A DNA stretch of 64,000 nt. It comes from Hirudinaria manillensis. Its lineage: Eukaryota > Annelida > Clitellata > Hirudinida > Hirudinidae. The stretch spans positions 2,997,001 through 3,061,000 of the forward strand of contig CM067530.1 of the NCBI GenBank assembly GCA_034509925.1, given 5' to 3'. Made by a program: the position numbers and the translations under genes. Below, one piece after another: positions 25,832-40,457 of this stretch. Within the stretch, counting starts at the first letter, position 1, and every line of letters starts with the position of its first letter. The notes beneath the pieces were generated by a model. That model did no database searches, was not told where the DNA came from, and was given only the letters and a program-made list of their open reading frames with translations.

Positions 25832-28675
25832 ATGTCGATTGGAAAGGATTTGAAGAGCCTGACGGACAGCTTAATGGAGTACATTATCTACAATTTTTCG
25901 GAAGTTTTTTCTAAGAAGTTATTTGAAGGTTAGTTAAATGTCCGATAAACATGTAAAAAACACAATATTTGTTTCAATCTTATTTACATGCACTCAAACT
26001 GACATTGGAAAGGGTGCTTCATTGTTAAAATCATGGCAGAATAGTAATTTTCACTTTGAGAAAATTAGCTTAGGGATAGCCCAGTCTACTTGCTATGGTG
26101 AAACTTACAGACTAACCATTTTTTTTTATCTCAGATAATTGTAATTCAAGAAAAAAGATACTTCCTCCGAATTTGTTCGATAAAATATTTCTCAAGAGTA
26201 AGGAGATGAAATGGTTCATCCATTTGTTTGATTTGAGAAACGTGTTGCCGCACAGGGATGTTCTGCAATGGACAAATATAGACCTAGTTAAAGGTTGTAG
26301 AGGCGAAACTATTTTGGATGAGAACACCTTAAGTCAGATGAGCCAAGTCAATTATCCGATCAAATATTTTTCTATTTACCTCGATGTCCTCACCGATGAC
26401 GGAATAAAAAGTATTTGGTCGATGGGCTCGGAAATAGAATCTTTAGATCTTCTCTATAATAACAGGTAGCTTACTTTTTAAATTCTTGCATATTTATTTA
26501 TCATAGTCACAAATTAAGTAATATTAAAATCGGTTAAAATGTAATTTTCCAAATATTTAGGAATTTCACTGAGCTTCCAAATTCTCCCAAATTGCCAAAT
26601 CTTAAAAAACTTTCCATCAGACATTTCGTTAGCGTGTGCCCAAGACCAAAAGCATTGAATATAGATTTCTCTTCTTTTCACGAAACGTTAGAAGAACTCA
26701 AATTTGAAGAAGAAGACATAGCAGACCCCACTTTTACGTCTTTGGCGGCTCTTAAAAATCTGAAAGCTTTGTCTCTTCGGTTTACATCTGTGACGGATTG
26801 TGATGACTTTGCTAAAGTTTTCGGACCTTTGAATCAATTGAGGTAAACAGGATGAACTGTTCAATCAACGACGATAGAGATAGTAGATAAAAAAAAACCA
26901 TAAAATTATAATTATTGTTTCAGGTCAATAGACATAAAAGGCTTTACGTGGGATCGAAACACTTCATCGCTTAAAACTCCTGATTTTGTTGTCGCGATAA
27001 CCAAAATGCCAAATTTAGAAAATTGCTACTCACCACTGATTACGGGGTTAGTTTTGACATTGGTGGTTTAAAGTTTAACAAAATCTAACGGATAAATAAT
27101 TTGTTTCAAGGTTTCCTACAGTTTCGAAATGCAGAAAATGGAAGAAACTCAATGTTTATGATGAACATGAATCATTGGATAATTATGAGGATTTATCGTC
27201 GTGGGCAGATGAGGTTAGAAATTGCATGATTTAAAGTATCTCTGACTTGTTAAATATATTAAATTAAATAATTGGTATTGTATGCAAATTTCTAACGGCC
27301 GGAATTCCTGCCAACTAAAATCAAAATAATGAAATCAAAAAGCGAGATTTACTAATTAGTTCCTCAATATTCACAAATTCTCAACAAATCCTTTGTCAGA
27401 TTTTTACTTTGAACCCTCAAAGAGCGCTTGATACCTTTGCTAGGTTTGGCGTTGATGCCGGTGGACCGCCAAACATCATGAATATGATCTTGGATCTTCT
27501 TCCCGGATTCTCACAAGAACAAATGACGATCGCTGAAAACGTAAGTAAAAAATTTTAAATCTATCAAGCATACTTTGTACCTTTTTGATGTTAGTTATCA
27601 GTTGATCAATTTAACAACAAACGTATTTCATATTAGCAAAAAGAAATAATATGATGTTACGGTTGTGCTCGCAAAGTGCGTTTCTATAAAGCTGTTATAA
27701 AAACGATGATATTCGATATTTCAAATTTCAGACTTTTTTGGATTTTAAATCAGAGTTTAAATTTCTGGATTCATATGTGTGCGTATTTATCATTTTAAAC
27801 TGTTCATAATTTCGAATTTTGAAATAACTTCTTATCCACATTTCGTAGGTACCTACATGATTATATAGAATCTACTAGGTATTCGAAGGAATTTCTAAAG
27901 CAAGTGACCAACTTCCACTTTAATTTCAATCATAGCTCATCTTTTTTAACATTGGTCTTTAAATAATAATAACTGATACGATGGTAACTTAATAATTGCT
28001 AATATTGTTTTATAGGAAATTAAGCAACATCATCCTAAGTTATTACAACATCGGTGATGAATATTTAAAGATATTCGGAACAACTTTCGATCGAACTCTG
28101 ATTAACGCATGCTTCTGGAGTTCTTTTTCATATACCATTGTAAGTGACCTTTATTCCGAAACATCTATTGCATCTTGTCCATATTTTGTATCCGAATTGG
28201 TTATGAAATCACCACAAGGTGTCTTATTTGAGAATATTTCATAGATCGCCTTCATCGAACGTTGCATAAAACGCAGCATGCAGCGTAACCCACCGAACCG
28301 AATGATATTCTGGTAGATCAGATTAGAATCATTTAATTTGATAATTAATTTTAGATCAGAAGTAGACCTATGTCTAATTATTTAATGGATGTTGTCAAAA
28401 AGAATTTTAATAAATCCTTAACAAGAAAAGTTTTGCGTTGCATCTTCATTATTTTCGACTCTGGAACAGAAGTTAAAGCTTTAGGCTTGCAAAAGGTTAG
28501 ACACTTACAAGAATAAATATCAGCTTTAGTAATTTTATTAACTAAGTTTCTCAAACTACATTTATTTTTATAGGATTTATGGAATAATGCTATCGAAAAC
28601 ACTATCATCGACGAAGGTGCTTTGAACGCTGCAATGGAGATACTGAAGCTTTTAAATAAACATCAATTTGAATAA
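25832..28675 (+). CDS. Array gene A4: VHL-box/LRR protein
   Basis: Same exon layout and protein as A1. The single extra T upstream of the ATG shifts the in-frame leader that is open in the other copies, which supports placing translation start at this ATG and not upstream. The GC donor at intron 8 is kept. Confidence 0.75.
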
Positions 28676-29512
28676 AGATATGAAACATTACAGCAAATCA
28701 TCTTTTGGCTCCTTACTTGACGAATTTCCAGTAGGATCAAAATCAGTTCTTTTCACTTAGCTGTCTGTGATTTCCTGGTAGAATTTAGGATCACTGTGTA
28801 GGATTTATCCCGTAATCCAGTTGCATTTTGCCAATAGCAAGTTATTCATGTAATTAAGTTATTGAATTAATACTTTTGATGTTTTATGTACGTTCCACAA
28901 AATTATTAATTTTATAAGTTTAGTAAACAATAAAACCGCAAGTATTTGTCTACTACTACTTTTCTACTACGAAATTTATCAGTCATTAAGTCATGAATCG
29001 GTAAAAGTTGTACTCACATACCAATAGTTTTAGGAGTTGTTTTATACCACTGGCACACATAGCATAAAATTGGTATATTCACACCATTTGGATAAAAAAG
29101 AAGACTAACGCGAGTAGGGTTTTATTCTCCTAAATATGATATTTTCCCGGCTTACTATAGAAAATCGCGTATTTTAATTTATCAAGGAAAGACTTCCAGT
29201 CGGCAGATGCAGTAAAATGTCAACCGAAAAATACATGACGGACTCATGATGAATGACGATTAAGATAGACTCCTAAATGCAGACTATTCAAACTGGAAAA
29301 ACGTTGAAATGATTTCGATTCGATATATATAATATCTACAGTTAATAAATTTTTGGAATCCTATTATAATAATAAAACTATATATCGGCTTGGGTTCTTT
29401 GGAAGCAATAAATCTGATCTATAAGTTTAGTGTTTTTAAATTGCCGACATCGTCTAAACCAGATTTTAAAACATTTTTCGCTCGGGATCTACCTTTTCAA
29501 AGAGTTTACAAA

Positions 29513-32318
29513 ATGTCGATTGGAAAGGATTTGAAGAGCCTGACGGACAGCTTAATGGAGTACATTATCTACAATTTTTCGGAAGTTTTTTCTAAGAAGT
29601 TATTGGAAGGTTAGTTAAATGTCCGATAAACATGTAAAAAACACAATATTTGTTTCAATCTTATTTACATGCACTCAAACTGACATTGGAAAGGGTGCTT
29701 CATTGTTAAAATCATGGCAGAATAGTAATTTTCACTTTGAGAAAATTAGCTTAGGGATAGCCCAGTCTACTTGCTATGGTGAAACTTACAGACTAACCAT
29801 TTTTTTTTTTATCTCAGATAATTGTAATTCAAGAAAAAAGATACTTCCTCCGAATTTGTTCGATAAAATATTTCTCAAGAGTAAGGAGATGAAGTGGTTC
29901 ATCCATTTGTTTGATTTGAGAAACGTGTTGCCGTACAGGGATGTTCTGCAATGGACAAATATAGACCTAGTTACAGGTTGTAGAGGCGAAGCAATTTTGG
30001 ATGAGAGCACCTTAAGTGAGATGAGCCAAGTGAATTATCCTATCAAATATTTTTCTATTTACCTCGATGTCCTCACCGATGACGGAATAAAAAGTATTTG
30101 GTCGATGGGCTCGGAAATAGAATCTTTAGATATTCTCTATCAAAACAGGTAGCTTACTTTTTAAATTATTGCAAATTTATTTATTATAGTCACAAATTAA
30201 ATAATATTAAAATCGGTTAAAATGTAATTTTCCAAATATTTAGGAATGTCACTGAGCTTCCAAATTCTCCCAAATTGCCAAATCTTAAAAAATTTTCCAT
30301 TGGACGAAGTTTCATGTACTCAAGACCAAAAGAATTGAATATAGATTTCTCTTCTTTTCCCGCAACGTTAGAAGAATTGATAATATATCAGGAACTCATA
30401 GAAAACTCCACGTTTCAGTCTTTGGCGGCTCTTAAAAATCTGAAAGCTTTGTCTCTTCGGCGTACATTTGTGGTGGATTGTGATGACTTTGCTGAAGTTT
30501 TCGGATCATTGAATCAATTGAGGTAAGTAGGATGAACTGTTCAATCAACGACGATTCTGATTGTAGATAAAAACCTTTAAAATTGTAATTATTGTTTCAG
30601 GTCAATAGATATGAGAGGTTTCTTGTTGTTTGAATACCCTTCATCCTTTGGAATTCCCGATTTAGCTGACGTGATATCCAAAATGCCAAATTTAGAAAAT
30701 TGCGATTCACCACCGATATATGGGTTAGTGTTGACTGTATTGGTGTTTTGCATCACTGACAAAGTCTAACGGATAAATAATTTACTTCAAGGTATCCTAC
30801 AGTTGAGAAATGCAGAAAATGGAAGAAATTCAACCTTTATGATGAATCATATAAGGAAAATTATGAGGATTTATCGTCGTGGGCAGATGAGGTTAGAAAT
30901 TGAATGATTTAAAGTATCTCTGACGTGTTAAATATATTAAATTAAATAATTGGTATTGTATGAAAATTTCTAACGGCCGGAATTCCTTCCCAACTAAAAT
31001 CAAAATAATGAAATCAAAAAGCGAGATTTACTAATTAGTTCCTCAATATTCATAAATTCTCAACTAATCCTTTGTCAGATTTTTTCCTTGACTCCTCAAA
31101 GAGCGCTGGATACATTTGCTAGGTTTGCCGTAGATGCCTATAATCCGAAAGACATTGTTACGATGATTGTAAATCTTCTTCCCGGATTCTCACAAGAACA
31201 AATGACGATTGCTGGAAACGTAAGTAAACACAATTTTTAAATCTATGAAGCATAGTTTATTTCTTTTTGATGGTAGTTATCATTTAATTTAATTTAATAA
31301 CAAACTTATTTCATATTAACTAAAAGGAATAATATGATGTTGCGGTTATACTGGCTATTTATAAATTTCCATAAACCTGCTATTAAACCTATGCTATAAA
31401 GTATTATATATTTCAGATATTTTTGGAATTAACTGCCAAGATTCAAAATCATGGTACAAATATGTGCGTGTATAATGTTTCAAAATTTCCTAGTTTCGAG
31501 TTTTCAAATAATTTCACACATACATTTTGTAGGTACATATGTGATTACATGGAATCTAATCGGTATTCGCAGACATTTCTAATGTGAGTGACCAACTTCA
31601 ACTTTATTTTTATCTTACCACGTCTTTTATCTTTTTTTATATTAGTATTTATAAAATAATAACTATAAATAACATAATAATGGTTGTTATAATTTTGCAG
31701 GAAATTAAGAAACATCGTCCTCAGTTCTTACAACAGCTATGATGAAAAGATAGATATATTATTACATGAGGACGATCGACATATTCTATCTTATGCTACT
31801 ACCTGGAAATATGATTCCCGTTACATTGTAAGTGATCTTTCGAAACAAATATGGCATCTAGTCCATATTTTGTGTCCGATTTGTTTATGAAATCTGTATA
31901 AGGTGTTTTATTTGGGAATGTTTCATAGATCCTCGAACGTTGCATACTCTAGTACATCTGAATAAAATCACATAATTTGATAATTAATTTTAGATCACAA
32001 GTAGACCTATGGCCAAGTATTTGATGGATATTGTAAAGAAGAATTACAATAAATCCTTAAAAATCAAAGTTTTGCGTTGCATCTTCCTTTCTTTTTACCG
32101 CTCCCTTGAAGTTAAAGCTTTAGGTTTAGAAGAGGTTAGACCCACGGATCGCTAGAAAGATTGAATGACATTCTATTACCATTACAAATATTATTAATTA
32201 ACTTAATCAAACTGCAATTATTTTTTAGGTATGGAGAAATGCTATCGAAAACAAAATCATCGACGAAGTTGCTTTGAACGCTGCCATGGAGATACTTGAA
32301 CATATTAATAAAACATGA
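29513..32318 (+). CDS. Array gene B4: VHL-box/LRR protein
   Basis: Same exon layout and deduced protein as B1-B3. Like B3 it has a long poly-T before exon 2. No disruption was seen. Confidence 0.75.
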
Positions 32319-33171
32319 TTTTTAGTAAAGAGAAATAGTACATTACTGTTAATCATCTTGTGGCTCCTTCCTTGACGAATTTCCATTAAGATCGGAATCG
32401 GTACTTTTTCCTTCAGCCGGCTGAGATTCTCTGGTGTAGGATAACTATATTGAGATAACTGGTGTAGGACATATCCCGTATCCAATAAATGGGCTTATTT
32501 TGACTGTCCAACTTATTAACTAAGTGCAGCTCCTCCCACTATTGTAGAAACTCCTTTCACGAATATCAATTACCCTAAGTTGTAGTACATTAGGCTCCAG
32601 TCGCAGTTCCTGATCCCTCCTGAAAGCATAATTAATTTTAATAGGATACGTACAATTAATCAAGTGTTATCATCATGCAACAGATGAATGAAGGATGGAC
32701 AAATGGTGACAAATAGAAAACATTAAAATTAACAGACAATTGTTGATTTGTACAGAATTTAAGATAAAAATTGAATCAAATATATTGCTCTTTAAAGAAA
32801 TTTGTAGCTTCAAAGCATGAGGCATAATTGCTTATGAATATTAATTTGTCTTCTTGTTGGGAGTTCTCTTCGGGTTATTGTTATCACCGGAAGTTCGTAA
32901 CTTCAGTTACTTACGAAACTAGTTTTTGCAATTGAAATATGCGAAACCGAAATGTGAAAAGTGAAGCGTATGTTCCCCAGTATATCCATCATATTTGTTC
33001 AAAATCATAACTGTGAAAAATAGCTTATCTTTTAACAACTTTAAATTAATCAATCCAACATCTTTCACAGTCTATCAATATATTAATGACTTAGAAATTG
33101 CTGAAATCATGGAACTTTGAAATATTTAGTTATTTTGTGTTGTTAAAATAAGATTACTTTTCAAGAAGAAA

Positions 33172-33261
33172 ATGAGAAGCTGGGGGTCAAGCTCATTCAG
33201 TAACTCTGTAACGGATTGTAGCTTTGCCAGTATTATCACTGGCGTCATAGCAAAACCATAG
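33172..33261 (+). pseudogene. Captured C2-PDZ first exon, broken (unit 5)
   Basis: Same 29-codon fragment ending in TAG as in units 2-4. It is still the shortened version although this is the unit nearest the intact gene, so the shortening predates the spread of the unit. Confidence 0.85.
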
Positions 33262-33977
33262 ACTGATTAAAGCTTGGATAATGGATACCAAACTAGGCAT
33301 TAAATAACCTCATTTACCAAGTGTTATGGCCGACAGATATCATCATCCGATTTGAAACACTATCTCTCGTTATATTGTGAATATCAATGTTAAAGCAAAA
33401 CAACATGACTCAAAAACACCTTTCATCTTAATTATCTTATTTTAGTCATTAAGTCATGAATCGGTAAAAGTTGTACTCACATACCTATAGTTTTAGGAGT
33501 TGTTTTATACCACTGGCACACATAGCATAAAATTGGTATATTCACACCATTTGGATAAAAAAGAAGACTAACGCGACTAGGGTTTTATTCTCCTAAATAT
33601 GATATTTTCCCGGCTTACTATAGAAAATCGCGTATTTTAATTTATCAAGGAAAGACTTCCAGTCGGCAGATGCAGTAAAATGTCAACCGAAAAATACATG
33701 ACGGACTCATGATGAATGACGATTAAGATAGACTCCTAAATGCAGACTATTCAAACTGGAAAACATGGTTGACATGATTTCGATTCGATATATATAATAT
33801 CTACAGTTAATAAATTTTTGGAATCCTATTATAATAATAAAACTATATATCGGCTTGGGTTCTTTGGAAGCAATAAATCTGATCTATAAGTTTAGTGTTT
33901 TTAAATTGCCGACATCATCTAAACCAGATTTTAAAACATTTTTCGCTCGGGATCTACGTTTTCAAAGAGTTTACAAA

Positions 33978-36825
33978 ATGTCGATTGGAAAGGATTTGAA
34001 GAGCCTGACGGACAGCTTAATGGAGTACATTATCTACAATTTTTCGGAAGTTTTTTCTAAGAAGTTATTTGAAGGTTAGTTAAATGTCCGATAAACATGT
34101 AAAAAACACAATATTTGTTTCAATCTTATTTACATGCACTCAAACTGACATTGGAAAGGGTGCTTCATTGTTAAAATCATGGCAGAATAGTAATTTTCAC
34201 TTTGAGAAAATTAGCTTAGGGATAGCCCAGTCTACTTGCTATGGTGAAACTTACAGACTAACCATTTTTTTTTATCTCAGATAATTGTAATTCAAGAAAA
34301 AAGATACTTCCTCCGAATTTGTTCGATAAAATATTTCTCAAGAGTAAGGAGATGAAATGGTTCATCCATTTGTTTGATTTGAGAAACGTGTTGCCGCACA
34401 GGGATGTTCTGCAATGGACAAATATAGACCTAGTTAAAGGTTGTAGAGGCGAAACTATTTTGGATGAGAACACCTTAAGTCAGATGAGCCAAGTCAATTA
34501 TCCGATCAAATATTTTTCTATTTACCTCGATGTCCTCACCGATGACGGAATAAAAAGTATTTGGTCGATGGGCTCGGAAATAGAATCTTTAGATCTTCTC
34601 TATAATAACAGGTAGCTTACTTTTTAAATTCTTGCATATTTATTTATCATAGTCACAAATTAAGTAATATTAAAATCGGTTAAAATGTAATTTTCCAAAT
34701 ATTTAGGAATTTCACTGAGCTTCCAAATTCTCCCAAATTGCCAAATCTTAAAAAACTTTCCATCAGACATTTCGTTAGCGTGTGCCCAAGACCAAAAGCA
34801 TTGAATATAGATTTCTCTTCTTTTCACGAAACGTTAGAAGAACTCAAATTTGAAGAAGAAGACATAGCAGACCCCACTTTTACGTCTTTGGCGGCTCTTA
34901 AAAATCTGAAAGCTTTGTCTCTTCGGTTTACATCTGTGACGGATTGTGATGACTTTGCTAAAGTTTTCGGACCTTTGAATCAATTGAGGTAAACAGGATG
35001 AACTGTTCAATCAACGACGATAGAGATAGTAGATAAAAAAAAACCATAAAATTATAATTATTGTTTCAGGTCAATAGACATAAAAGGCTTTACGTGGGAT
35101 CGAAACACTTCATCGCTTAAAACTCCTGATTTTGTTGTCGCGATAACCAAAATGCCAAATTTAGAAAATTGCTACTCACCACTGATTACGGGGTTAGTTT
35201 TGACATTGGTGGTTTAAAGTTTAACAAAATCTAACGGATAAATAATTTGTTTCAAGGTTTCCTACAGTTTCGAAATGCAGAAAATGGAAGAAACTCAATG
35301 TTTATGATGAACATGAATCATTGGATAATTATGAGGATTTATCGTCGTGGGCAGATGAGGTTAGAAATTGCATGATTTAAAGTATCTCTGACTTGTTAAA
35401 TATATTAAATTAAATAATTGGTATTGTATGCAAATTTCTAACGGCCGGAATTCCTGCCAACTAAAATCAAAATAATGAAATCAAAAAGCGAGATTTACTA
35501 ATTAGTTCCTCAATATTCACAAATTCTCAACTAATCCTTTGTCAGATTTTTACTTTGAACCCTCAAAGAGCGCTTGATACCTTTGCTAGGTTTGGCGTTG
35601 ATGCCGGTGGACCGCCAAACATCATGAATATGATCTTGGATCTTCTTCCCGGGTTCTCACAAGAACAAATGACGATCGCTGAAAACGTAAGTAAAAAATT
35701 TTAAATCTATCAAGCATACTTTGTACCTTTTTTGATGTTAGTTATCAGTTGATCAATTTAACAACAAACGTATTTCATATTAGCAAAAAGAAATAATATG
35801 ATGTTACGGTTGTGCTCGCAAAGTGCGTTTCTATAAAGCTGTTATAAAAACGATGATATTCGATATTTCAAATTTCAGACTTTTTTGGATTTATTTTCAG
35901 AGTTTAAATATCTGGATTCTTGTGTGTGCGTATTTATCAAAATTTTTAAATGTTTATAGTTTCGAATTTTGGAATAACTTCATATCCACATTTTGTAGGT
36001 ACCTACATGATTATATAGAATCTACTAGGTATTCGAAGGAATTTCTAATGCAAGTGACCAACTTCCACTTTAATTTCAATCATAGCTCATCTTTTTTAAC
36101 ATTGGTCTTTAAATAATAATAACTGATACGATGGTAACTTAATAATTGCTAATATTGTTTTATAGGAAATTAAGCAACATCATCCTAAGTTATTACAACA
36201 TCGGTGATGAATATTTAAAAATATTCGGAACAACTAACGATCGAACTCTGATTAACGCATGCTTCTGGAGTTCTTTTTCATATACCATTGTAAGTGACCT
36301 TTATTCCGAAACATCTATTGCATCTTGTCCATATTTTGTATCCGAATTGGTTATGAAATCACCACAAGGTGTCTTATTTGAGAATATTTCATAGATCGCC
36401 TTCATCGAACGTTGCATAAAACGCAGCATGCAGCGTAACCCACCGAACCGAATGAAATTCTGGTAGATCAGATTAGAATCATTTAATTTGATAATTAATT
36501 TTAGATCAGAAGTAGACCTATGTCTAATTATTTAATGGATGTTGTCAAAAAGAATTTTAATAAATCCTTAACAAGAAAAGTTTTGCGTTGCATCTTCATT
36601 ATTTTCGACTCTGGAACAGAAGTTAAAGCTTTAGGCTTGCAAAAGGTTAGACACTTACAAGAATAAATATCAGCTTTAGTAATTTTATTAACTAAGTTTC
36701 TCAAACTACATTTATTTTTATAGGATTTATGGAATAATGCTATCGAAAACAATATCATCGACAAAGGTGCATTGAACGCTGCAATGGAGATACTGAAGCT
36801 TTTAAATAAACATCAATTTGAATAA
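33978..36825 (+). CDS. Array gene A5: VHL-box/LRR protein, variant C-terminal half
   Basis: Same 11-exon plan as A1 and open throughout. Exons 1-6 match A1-A4, but exon 7 encodes a changed segment (LFSEFKYLDSC for DFKSEFKFLDSY), exon 9 has TTNDR for TTFDR, and exon 11 has NNIIDKG for NTIIDEG. The intron 8 donor is also GC but is preceded by AT, giving Met at the junction where A1-A4 have Lys; B copies also have Met, so A5 keeps the older state. The diverged tract is flanked by sequence identical to the other A copies, which looks like a patch missed by homogenisation. Confidence 0.75.
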
Positions 36826-37662
36826 AGATATGAAACATTACAGCAAATCATCTTTTGGCTCCTTACTTGACGAATTTCCAGTAGGATCAAAATCAGTTCT
36901 TTTCACTTAGCTGTCTGTGATTTCCTGGTAGAATTTAGGATCACTGTGTAGGATTTATCCCGTAATCCAGTTGCATTTTGCCAATAGCAAGTTATTCATG
37001 TAATTAAGTTATTGAATTAATACTTTTGATGTTTTATGTACGTTCCACAAAATTATTAATTTTATAAGTTTAGTAAACAATAAAACCGCAAGTATTTGTC
37101 TACTACTACTTTTCTACTACGAAATTTATCAGTCATTAAGTCATGAATCGGTAAAAGTTGTACTCACATACCTATAGTTTTAGGAGTTGTTTTATACCAC
37201 TGGCACACATACCATAAAATTGGTATATTCACACCATTTGGATAAAAAAGAAGACTAACGCGAGTAGGGTTTTATTCTCCTAAATATGATATTTTCCCGG
37301 CTTACTATAGAAAATCGCGTATTTTAATTTATCAAGGAAAGACTTCCAGTCGGCAGATGCAGTAAAATGTCAACCGAAAAATACATGACGGACTCATGAT
37401 GAATGACGATTAAGATAGACTCCTAAATGCAGACTGTTCAAACTGGAAAAACGTTGAAATGATTTCGATTCGATATATATAATATCTACAGTTAATAAAT
37501 TTTTGGAATCCTATTATAATAATAAAACTATATATCGGCTTGGGTTCTTTGGAAGCAATAAATCTGATCTATAAGTTTAGTGTTTTTAAATTGCCGACAT
37601 CGTCTAAACCAGATTTTAAAACATTTTTCGCTCGGGATCTACCTTTTCAAAGAGTTTACAAA

Positions 37663-40457
37663 ATGTCGATTGGAAAGGATTTGAAGAGCCTGACGGACAG
37701 CTTAATGGAGTACATTATCTACAATTTTTCGGAAGTTTTTTCTAAGAAGTTATTTGAAGGTTAGTTAAATGTCCGATAAACATGTAAAAAACACAATATT
37801 TGATTCAATTTTATTCATATGCACTCAAACTGACATTGGAAAGGGTGCTTCATTGTTAAAATCATGGCAGAATAGTAATTTTCACTTTGAGAAAATTAGC
37901 TTAGGGATAGCCCAGTCTACTTGCTATGGTGAAACTTACAGACTAACCATTTTTTTTATCTCAGATAATTGTAATTCAAGAAAAAAGATACTTCCTCCGA
38001 ATTTGTTCGATAAAATATTTCTCAAGAGTAAGGAGATGAAATGGTTCATCCATTTGTTTGATTTGAGAAACGTGTTGCCGTACAGGGATGTTCTGCAATG
38101 GACAAACATAGACCTAGTTACAGGTTGTAGAGGCGAAACAATTTTGGATGAGAGCACCTTAAGTGAGATGAGCCAAGTCAATTATCCGATCAAATATTTT
38201 TCTATTTATCTCAAAGTCCTCACCGATGACGGAATAAAAAGTATTTGGTCGATGGGCTCGGAGATAGAATCTTTAGATCTTCACTATCAAATCAGGTAGC
38301 TTACTTTTTAAATTCTTGCATATTTATTTATTATAGTTTCAAATTACGCAATAATTAAATCGGTTAAAATGTAATTTTCGAAACAGGAATTTCACTGAGC
38401 TTCCATATTCTCCAAAATTGCCAAATCTTACAAAATTTTCCATTACACGGTGTTACATATTCTCTGGATTAAAAGCCTTGAATATAGATTTCTCTTCTTT
38501 TCCCGAAACGTTAGAAGAACTGAAATTTGATCATGAACTCATAGAAAACTCCACAATTACGTCTTTGGCGGCTCTTAAAAACCTGAAAGCTTTGTCTCTT
38601 CGGTTTACATTTGTGATGGATTGTGATGACTTTGCTAAAGTTTTCCTATCATTGAATCAATTGAGGTAAACAGGATGAACTGTTCAATCAACGATGATTC
38701 CGATGGTAGTAAAAAAACCATAAAGTTATAATTATTGTGTCAGGTCAATAGATTTGAGAGGTTTTTTGTGGTTTCAAAACCCTTCATCCTTTGAAATTCC
38801 TGATGTAGCTGACGCGATATCCAAAATGCCAAATTTAGAAAATTGCGATTCACCACCGCTTAATGGGTTAGTGTTGACATGGGTGGTTTAACGTTTAACA
38901 AAATCTAACGGATAAATAATTTGTTTCAAGGTATATTACATTTGCGATATGCAGAAAATGGAAGAAACTCAACCTTTATGATGAATGTGAATTATTGGAT
39001 GATTATGAGGAATTATCGTCGACGGCGGATGAGGTTAGAATTTGAATAATTTAAAGTAACTCTGACGTGTTAAATATATCAAATTAAATAATTGGCATTG
39101 TATGCAAATTTCTAAAGGCTGGAATTCCTGTCCAACGAAAATCAAAATAATAAAATCAAAAAGCGAGATTTACTAATTAGTTCCTCAACGTTCATAAATT
39201 CTCAACTAATCCTTTGTCAGATTTTTTCCTTGAATCCTAAAAAAGCGCTGGATACCTTTGCTAGGTTTGCCGTAGATGCCGATAGTCCGACAAACATCGT
39301 TATGGTTATCTTAGATCTTCTTCCCGGATTATCACAAGAACAAATGACGATTGTTGGAAACGTAAGTAAACGCAATTTTTAAATATATGAAACATTTTTT
39401 ATTTCTTTTTGATGGTAGTTATCATTTAATTTAATTTAATAACAAACTTATTTCATATTAGCTAAAAGGAATAATATGTTGTTGCTGTTATACTGGCTAT
39501 TTATAAATTTCCATAAACCTGCTATTAAACCTATGCTATAAAATATTATATTTTTCAGATATTTTTGGAATTAACTGCCAAGATTAAAAATGAAAATACA
39601 AATCTGTGCGTGTATAACGTTTTAAAATTCCCTAGTTTCGAATTTTCAAATAATTTCACACATACATTTTGTAGAAGCGTACGTAATTACATGGAATCTG
39701 ATCGGTATTCGCAGACATTTCTAATGTGAGTGACCAACTTTAACTTTAATTTTATCTTAGCAGGTCTTTTATCTTTTTTTATATTAGTATTTATAAAATG
39801 ATAACTATAAATAACTAAATAATGGTTGTTATAATTTTGCAGGAAACTAAGCAACATCGTACTCAGTTATTACAACAGCTATGATGAAAAGATAGATATA
39901 TTATTGGATGCTGACGATCGACATATTCTATCTTATGCTTCTACCTGGAATTTTCATTCCCGTCTCATTGTAAGTGATCTTTCTAAACAAATATTGCATC
40001 TAGTCCATATTTTGTGTCCGATTTGTTTATGAAACCTGTATAAGGTGTATTTGGGAATGTTTCATAGATCCTCGGACGTTGCATACTCTAGTACATCTGA
40101 ATAAAATCACTTAATTTGATAATTAATTTTAGATCAAAAGTAGAGCTATGGCCAAGTATTTGATGGATATTGTAAAGAAGAATTACAATAAATCCTTAAA
40201 AAGCAAAGTTTTGCGTTGCATCTTCCTTTCTTTTTACCTCTCCGATGAAGTTAAAGCTTTAGGTTTAGAAGAGGTTAGACCCACGGATCGCTCGAAAGAT
40301 TGAATGACATTCTATTACCATTACAAATATTATTAATTAACTTAATCAAACCGCAATTATTTTTTAGGTATGGAGAAATGCTATCACAAATAATATCATC
40401 GACGAAGTTGCTTTGAACGCTGCCATGGAGATACTTGAACATATTAATAAAACATGA
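37663..40457 (+). CDS. Array gene B5: VHL-box/LRR protein, most diverged copy
   Basis: Same 11-exon plan, all splice sites kept and all exons open. The LRR exon 3 is a third type (ITRCYIFSGLKALN), neither A nor B. Exon 4 reads LRGFLWFQNPSSFE where B has MRGFLLFEYPSSFG; exon 5 begins GYITFAICRKWKK; exon 8 starts after a changed acceptor (tag^AAGCGTACG). Its C-terminus EHINKT groups it with the B copies. The open frame despite this divergence suggests that it has been kept under selection. Function is inferred as for A1. Confidence 0.75.

Larger units (their letters stand above)
24437..32582. repeat. Tandem array unit 4
   Basis: Near-identical to units 1-3. It has one extra T in the leader of copy A (about 25749-25755), a substitution just before exon 6 of copy A (caacaaatcc) and a shorter T run in intron 6. 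Confidence 0.95.

Noticed and set aside
35823-36116. 97-codon frame in copy A5
   Set aside because: It crosses intron 7 and reads exons 7 and 8 in the wrong frame; the spliced frame is open and matches the other copies.
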